This document shows, piece after piece, positions 60,101 through 64,000 of a stretch of 64,000 nt of DNA; position 1 is the first letter of the stretch; each line of letters begins with the position of its first letter. This DNA comes from Embiotoca jacksoni. Its lineage: Eukaryota > Chordata > Actinopteri > Embiotocidae. The notes under the pieces are model-generated. The model saw nothing but the letters and a program-made list of their open reading frames with translations. It made no database searches and was not told the origin of the DNA. Position numbers and translations under genes: made by a program. The stretch lies in NCBI GenBank assembly GCA_022577435.1, contig JAKOON010000002.1:13746184-13810183 (forward strand), given 5' to 3'.

Positions 60101-63100
60101 GTGGAACTCAAGAACTGATGATGATCAAGCGACGGAACCTGAACCAGTTACTCATTAGGGTTAGGCCTTTCTCCTGCTCCAGCGAGCAGCAGTTGGAAAT
60201 TATTCATCCGTTCTCAAATCTGTGATTAATAATGAATATGATGTCATGCCTGGTTAATGTTCTGCAACATGGAGTTTTATCTGATGTGATGTGTGATCAT
60301 GTTCATTAATAAAGTCAACATGTCAAAATCAATGCGAATTTTTGCCTTTTTGGTGACCGAATTTGTTTTATTGATTAGTCCAACTCGCTATGGTGGCTAA
60401 GCTAACATTTTCTCCATTAACTATGGCCAGCTTTAATTTTTGCTTTCGGCACATCTATCGGAGGTAAAGGCGTGGCATACTACTAGGGATCAGTACATAG
60501 CGGTGATGTACTGCTGAAGAGATTGTTAAACTGATAGAACAGCCGCTTTCCCATCTCGGTGCTGCTGCCTGAAATCCTCCGGAAACGCAGCTAAAGTTGA
60601 TGGAACAGCTAATGACTCTATTTCCGTAATTTTTGGGCTGCAAGTTGCACTTCAGGACTGCTCCCTAATGTTGTGCTTTTTCATTTTCTTTTTGCGCTTT
60701 ACACTTCAGGACTATACGTTTTTGTCGTTGCAGTTTTTCTTTTTGTATTTGTGTTTTGCACTTCAAAGCTACTCATTTTTGTGGTTGTGTTTTCTTTTTT
60801 TGTGTGTGTGTTGTGCACCTCAGGACCACAGGTTTTTGGGGAGTTTTTTCTTTTTCTTTCTGTTGTTGTGTTTTGCACCTCAGTGCCACTGTACATATTT
60901 CTTAAATCTTTTCAAATAATTTCGTCTGGGAGAACATGTGAAAGCAAAAATGGCAACATTACAAAATGTTGAAATGCAATTGCTTTGAATTACTTTTGCC
61001 TCTTTGCCAAGCCTTGGATGAAAACATACTTTAGGACATCTGAACTCCCTAAACAATTGTACCCATGAAGAAATATAAGCCTCTCTGCAATAAAGTTGTG
61101 ACAAGTGCAGTTTTGTAACTGTCTAAGATATCACAGTCCACAACTATAGGGCCATATATTTTCTCACAGCAGCAAGTGGTTGGACTGAATGAAAGGAATG
61201 ACTGTGAAATCAAATCACTTGCTTTGCTGCCAAAACATAGATGATAATTCAACATGAAGACAAAAAGTCTGTGGTGCCCCAACAGCTGAGAATGCTTAAA
61301 TATCTCACTAAAATACAGCCTGTTTTGTACATGTGACTGCATGGTCAGTAAAAAACAAGGGTTAAAATTTACAAGCTGTAAAAGTGCTTGACTGAAATCC
61401 TTCACAAAATCCACATACGTTTGTACACACTTAGATTCAAACTTTCATACACACGTCATAGCACCTGTTATTTTTAAGTCTCTATTTCCACTGACCAGTC
61501 AGGCTGACAACAACTGAGCTCATATATCTGTAGTGGTGGCCCGACACTGACACGTCCCCGGGGCCCGCTGTGTCCAAGATGGGTCAGCAGCTCTTGCATA
61601 AACACTATAGTTGGACTCACATGTTGGGAAATATTACCAGCTACCAGCAACAAGCAATTACTGACTCTGTCTTTACAACGTCTGGTTAATCTATTAATCT
61701 TGGGGATTCAGACCTGGAAATGTGTCTGGTATAAATCAGCTTTCATGAATATAAATAAACTTCTTTGGCACCACTGTCAAAAAGTAAATTGGGGCTACTG
61801 TCATCTGCTCCCACTATGCTGGAGGTATTAACAGTGACGATAAATGTATGACCTGATGCACTTCATACCTTTCTCTATTCAGTTTCAAGTAGTGCTGAGG
61901 ATTGCAATTTTACAATCCATAATTTCAGTAATTGCATCACAGATTCCTCTCCCAGCGACGTTTAACATTCTGGGAGTTAAAATTTCAGCTCCAAAATGGT
62001 CATATTTGTACATTCTAGCCGTGCCTTAAATCACATGCTCGAGTTAGTACACTCATATTTAGTATACTTACTTGTGTAGTACAAGAACTTCGACAGAGTA
62101 GTGTTGTCTCGAGTAATTACTGAGAGCACTGCATGTTTCCATACCTGACAGAGTGAATGTACATGTGCACTCAAAATGATAGGCGTAAGTACGTAAATAC
62201 ACGATGTGACACAAAGCGTCTTTCTTCTTAGCTGAGTTGCTGACTGTAGTCAACATTCAGGAATCCCCTGGTTATATTCAGAGCTGTAGGGTCTGTGATC
62301 CCTGATGCTTCACTAAAGCTTCACCTGATTTCTGGATAAGTGAATAGTAAAGTTGATCAGTAAATAACTCTAAAACATCAGCTAATTATGTGAATGTGTG
62401 ACTGTGGTAAAGTCACCTTTAACAGAGCTGCGCCTAATAATGAAAATAAATAATGAGTGTGGTTAATTGCTGAGTAATTGATTGCAGTTTACAAGTAGGA
62501 AAAGTTACATGAGGAATAAATGCTGTGACATGTTTAAACATATGATAATGAGTTGACTGGAAATTAAGGTAAGGAATAGGAATGGATGAAATTACATTGT
62601 TCAGTGAGAAAGTTAAACGATGTGGACATTGGATTCAGGGTGAGGGATGCTAGACAGCCTGTTCAGTGGAGGTGAGTGTACATGGCAGACTGAGCAGGGC
62701 AGGGCAATCAGCCGTCTTCTGTAGCAGTTTGAGTGAAGCAGCAGGTAGCTGGGGAGCTGTCCAAAGACATAACAGCTCTCATGGGAAGCCAAGCAAAAGA
62801 AAAAGGGGAGGAGGAAAATGGAGGAAAAACCAAAAGGACCCTGCAGGCCAAATATCAACCATCTCTATCCAGGCAAAGTATAACTTCGAGTTCTGTTTTA
62901 TCTCACTACTTTATCACGTTCAATGTCATGCATACAGCTTGGTACTGTTATTCTTCCTCTGTGTATATGGTTTAACCACCCTGACAGTATGTGTCCAACA
63001 TATTTTTCATCACATGTCACTGATTGAAAACAGAAGAAGACTTGTCTGTTTTGATTCTGGAGAAGTAAAGAAAAAAACATCTTTATGTGAATCCAGTTGA

Positions 63101-63816
63101 GACCACAGTGTTATTGCTTCAGTATTGATTGGAGAAGAATTGTGCCACTCCCTTCAGGCAGCGGGTGCCCAGCTGTACTGTACGTCTGCCTCTAATTGAG
63201 ACCCCCTCCCTCCCCTCCCGAACACACACAGTGACTGAGGGATCAGTACCCTTGTCATCAACTCAGAGTCCCCTCACTGCACCATAAAGACCATAATGAC
63301 GGCTTTGTTTTCGTAGCGCAACATGTCATTGTTGCTATAATGTTTATCCCTAGCCACAGATGGTTTTAGGTGTGAACCACCGAAAAGGGCTGATTTTGAG
63401 TAAAACAGAAACAGAGTGTCAATTCAGGGATCGGTTACCAAGCTGATTCCCTAACTAAAACCATATTCCTGCAACTCGCTGGTAACATGGGTTTCCTAGG
63501 GGAAATGCAGTATGAGGTGGATCCGGCTTGAACTCTACTTGGAATGCTTTTAGAAATCAATACCCTGCACCTTGGAGAGAGAAATAAAACGTGCTTTAGC
63601 GCCTGTGGTGTGTCCAAAACGGAGCACTTACTTGTGCCGGGTCATGGGCTTGTTTGGTGAGTGGTGAGGGTTGAGTCCAGCCTTGTAGAGGTTGTATCTG
63701 TTTCCATAGAAAGGGTTGACATGGCCTCCATAGAAAGTTCCTTTACTGTCCACCACAGAGAGCAAAACTCCTAAGAGAAAGGACTGTGCAATAAGTTGAG
63801 ACAACTTGGTCCTCAT
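48175..63816 (-). CDS. emilin3: EMILIN-3 (elastin microfibril interfacer 3)
   Basis: Secreted extracellular matrix glycoprotein; zebrafish orthologues are expressed in notochord and skeletal precursors (family knowledge). The CDS on the minus strand is join(63632-63816, 52191-52313, 50890-51212, 50364-50689, 49893-50243, 48175-49320), with consistent phases and 817 aa (human about 766). It has a signal peptide (about 1-25, LIAQSFLLGVLLSVVDSKG) and an EMI domain (about 61-136) with seven Cys: HCAYVV, NITC, KCIWGQKCP, EWRCCP, GENC. A Pro/Gly-rich linker (about 143-210) follows, then long heptad-rich coiled coils to the C-terminus. GFGVIPEG-like (EFGVIPDG), ESCCGQ and GEITLLKVNINSVN blocks match human EMILIN3. 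As in EMILIN-3, the C-terminal C1q domain of EMILIN-1/2 is absent. Teleosts may carry two copies (3a/3b); which one this is cannot be told here. Confidence 0.93.
49321..49892. other. emilin3 intron 5
   Basis: 572-bp intron with a short A run near 49747-49759; nothing else seen. Confidence 0.85.
49893..50243 (-). CDS. emilin3: emilin3 coding exon 5
   Basis: Residues 320-436 (GMVLGHDGQLKRLLEG...TESCCGQ), a coiled-coil segment with the paired Cys of the family. Phase 0 on both sides; the donor is CAG|GTATGG. Confidence 0.93.
50364..50689 (-). CDS. emilin3: emilin3 coding exon 4
   Basis: Residues 211-319 (GVTGERLDRVEEDLRRLTQ...EFGVIPDGNPGGLDGG...ILEEIQ). It begins the coiled coil; FGVIPDG corresponds to FGVIPEG in human EMILIN3. 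Confidence 0.93.
50890..51212 (-). CDS. emilin3: emilin3 coding exon 3
   Basis: Residues 104-210: the end of the EMI domain (YRTFYKPKYKVGFKTVTELE then WRCCPSYSGENC) followed by a Pro/Gly-rich linker (FPHRPGLKGFPHG...RPGGGQVEPGRPFPSG). The acceptor is TTCAG and the donor is TTTG|GTGAGA. Confidence 0.93.
51213..52190. other. emilin3 intron 2
   Basis: 978-bp intron. It contains a (CA)n tract at about 51536-51580 and otherwise nothing recognised. Confidence 0.85.
51536..51580 (+). repeat. (CA)n microsatellite
   Basis: About 22 CA units in emilin3 intron 2 (TG on the sense strand). Confidence 0.96.
52191..52313 (-). CDS. emilin3: emilin3 coding exon 2
   Basis: Residues 63-102 (NHCAYVVQKNITCTMQDG...KCIWGQKCPVV), the core of the EMI domain, with Cys spacing matching EMILIN-3. 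The acceptor is CCCACAG and the donor is TCAT|GTAAGT. Confidence 0.94.
53483..53642 (-). repeat. Interspersed repeat, copy B
   Basis: The reverse complement aligns with 23733-23895: CTCTGCCAAGCAGGTT, then GAGCCCGATTTACATGAAAT, then GGTGGAAAGGTG, then AAGGAAGAACCAATTAA. Same family, opposite orientation, in emilin3 intron 1. Confidence 0.7.
54068..54132 (+). repeat. (TG)n microsatellite, imperfect
   Basis: TG units with TATG and GAGTG interruptions in the first part, then about 16 pure units. Confidence 0.95.
55081..55171 (+). repeat. Two poly-G runs
   Basis: About 14 G at 55081-55094 and 12 G at 55160-55171 in emilin3 intron 1. The lengths may be unreliable. Confidence 0.85.
55984..56060 (+). 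repeat. Retroposon tail-like fragment
   Basis: TCAAGTCAACTTTATTTATG, then CACATTTAAAAACAACAG, resembles a very common teleost short retroposon segment ('aagtcaactttatttatatagcacatttaaaacaac'). Only part of the unit is present. Confidence 0.5.
56668..56772 (-). mobile_element. tRNA-derived SINE fragment
   Basis: The minus strand carries an A-box-like TGGTAGAGCGC (56753-56763) and a B box GGTTCAATCCC (56717-56727), 26 bases apart as in a tRNA-related head. These are followed by CCGCTTCCTCC, then GCATGCCGATGTGTCCTTGG, a body I recognise from teleost tRNA-derived SINEs. A functional tRNA is excluded: the anticodon stem-loop has a 5-base loop and there is no matching acceptor stem. It ends in a C/G run and is truncated. 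Confidence 0.7.
58620..59100. repeat. Probable teleost interspersed repeat
   Basis: Blocks such as AGTGTGGAAGTGCTGTTTTG, CGCCATCTTG, GAACTGGGGAGATGC and GAGTCTATGGAGCAAGATG then TTTTTTGGAGCCAGCCCC resemble a dispersed repeat I recall from several percomorph genomes. No TIRs or frame seen; class unknown. Confidence 0.4.
59171..59200. other. Perfect 13-bp palindrome with 4-bp spacer
   Basis: AAGTGGTTTAGGT (59171-59183) and ACCTAAACCACTT (59188-59200) are exact reverse complements around ATAC, in emilin3 intron 1. Confidence 0.9.
59758..60225 (+). pseudogene. Mariner-type transposase remnant
   Basis: The frame from 59761 reads FYYIPGAVRH, stop, FI, a fit to the conserved mariner/SETMAR stretch before the first half of the DDE core, with a stop in place of Glu. 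It then shifts frame (VNPNLYCDDLRRLRK from about 59814) and returns to the first frame for HDNA (59908-59919) and PHHPYSVDMTPCCFSLFP, the counterpart of the HPPYSPDLAP..FLFP block that holds the third catalytic Asp. The N-terminal DNA-binding domain is not recognisable. Inactive. Confidence 0.75.
60600..60891 (+). repeat. ~57-bp tandem array, five diverged units
   Basis: The motif G/ACACYTCARRRCYAC recurs at 60647, 60701, 60758, 60815 and 60875 (spacings 54, 57, 57 and 60), each followed by a T-rich tract (TTTTTGT.GTTG..TTTTCTTTTT). The last unit is the right TIR of the mariner-type element. Confidence 0.85.
60892..63631. other. emilin3 intron 1, 5' part
   Basis: Non-coding; no repeat pair, microsatellite or exon recognised. 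The open frames at 62613-63100 have no family resemblance. Confidence 0.7.
63632..63816 (-). CDS. emilin3: emilin3 coding exon 1
   Basis: ATG at 63816-63814 with A at -3. Residues 1-61 plus two bases of K62: the signal peptide, then GTFYGGHVNPFYG and the RYNLYKAGLNP lead-in to the EMI domain (compare RYSLYTTGWRP in human). The donor is CACAA|GTAAGTG. Confidence 0.92.
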
Positions 63817-64000
63817 TGTTGTTTTTTTGTTTTGTTTTTCCTAAGTCTTCAAAAACTCAGATAATTCCAGAGTCTCAAAAATGCAACTGCCTGGTGAGGG
63901 AAACCAGTTAAAGTTGTAGATTTAAGTTCCTCAGAGTGTTGTTTTGTTCGCCGTCACACGTGAAGTCTTGTTTTCTTCAGTCTGCCCTGAAGGACACAGG
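63817..64000 (-). promoter_or_regulatory. emilin3 5' UTR / proximal promoter (partial)
   Basis: Sequence upstream of the emilin3 ATG to the window edge. No TATA box or transcription start could be placed. A CACGTG E-box-like core is visible near 63956-63962 (CACACGTG). Confidence 0.4.

Larger units (their letters stand above)
59637..60891 (+). mobile_element. Mariner-type DNA transposon with subterminal tandem array
   Basis: A 1255-bp element flanked by TA (59635-59636 and 60892-60893). The TIRs of at least 26 bp differ at one position (59637-59662; 60866-60891); they start CAGTGGC(A/G)CTGAGGTGC. The interior carries a broken mariner-type transposase (59758-60225), and the right third is a tandem array of about 57-bp units (60600-60891). 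An AATAAA at about 60308 may be the transposase gene's own poly-A signal. It lies in emilin3 intron 1, antisense to emilin3. Confidence 0.82.

Noticed and set aside
60668..60972. Two hydrophobic repeat-protein-like frames (FFLRF..LQDY type)
   Set aside because: Translation of the 57-bp subterminal tandem array of a transposon; stops and shifts lie outside the array and no gene structure surrounds it.
1..64000. CRISPR array, bacterial operon, phage or integrative element
   Set aside because: No spaced identical repeats of that kind, no ribosome-binding-site/gene arrays; all coding evidence is spliced vertebrate genes.

Overview
The window is nuclear DNA of a ray-finned (teleost) fish. The evidence is three multi-exon vertebrate genes with GT-AG introns, many long dinucleotide microsatellites, and Tc1/mariner elements and interspersed repeats of kinds common in teleosts. 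There is no operon structure, CRISPR array, rRNA gene or functional tRNA gene. Gene identities below come from reading spliced translations and recalling family sequences; no database was searched.

Layout from left to right: (1) 1-9821, minus strand: the first four coding exons of slc9a8 (NHE8, organellar Na+/H+ exchanger). The remaining exons lie beyond the left edge. Its introns hold an internally deleted Tc1 transposon, a decayed second Tc1 element, a two-copy 103-bp block and a common teleost repeat. (2) 9822-11421: the head-to-head interval between slc9a8 and b4galt5, with CpG-rich ends, an A/T-rich middle, a ZNF143/THAP11-type motif and an AGGC repeat in the b4galt5 leader. (3) 11422-38884, plus strand: complete b4galt5 (beta-1,4-galactosyltransferase 5, lactosylceramide synthase type; 381 aa, nine coding exons). 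Intron 1 is about 22.8 kb and carries a solo-LTR-like sequence, a TIR element, a GC-rich interspersed repeat and many microsatellites. (4) 38885 to about 43205: a long 3' UTR of b4galt5. (5) About 43206-47480: tail-to-tail intergenic DNA. (6) 48175-63816, minus strand: complete coding region of an emilin3 gene (817 aa, six exons: signal peptide, EMI domain, Pro/Gly-rich linker, long coiled coil, no C1q head). Its 11.3-kb first intron holds a mariner-type element with a 57-bp subterminal tandem array and a tRNA-derived SINE.

The three genes do not form a pathway. slc9a8 and b4galt5 both act in the Golgi/endosomal system and are also neighbours in human (20q13.13), so their shared promoter interval is an old arrangement. 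emilin3 encodes an extracellular matrix glycoprotein and, as I recall, lies several megabases away in human, so its position here looks lineage-specific.

I found no undescribed genetic system. The most informative unusual items are the mariner-type element whose terminal repeat is the last unit of a tandem array, the duplicated 103-bp block in slc9a8 intron 2, the CA repeat just downstream of the b4galt5 exon 7 donor, and the architecture of the shared promoter.
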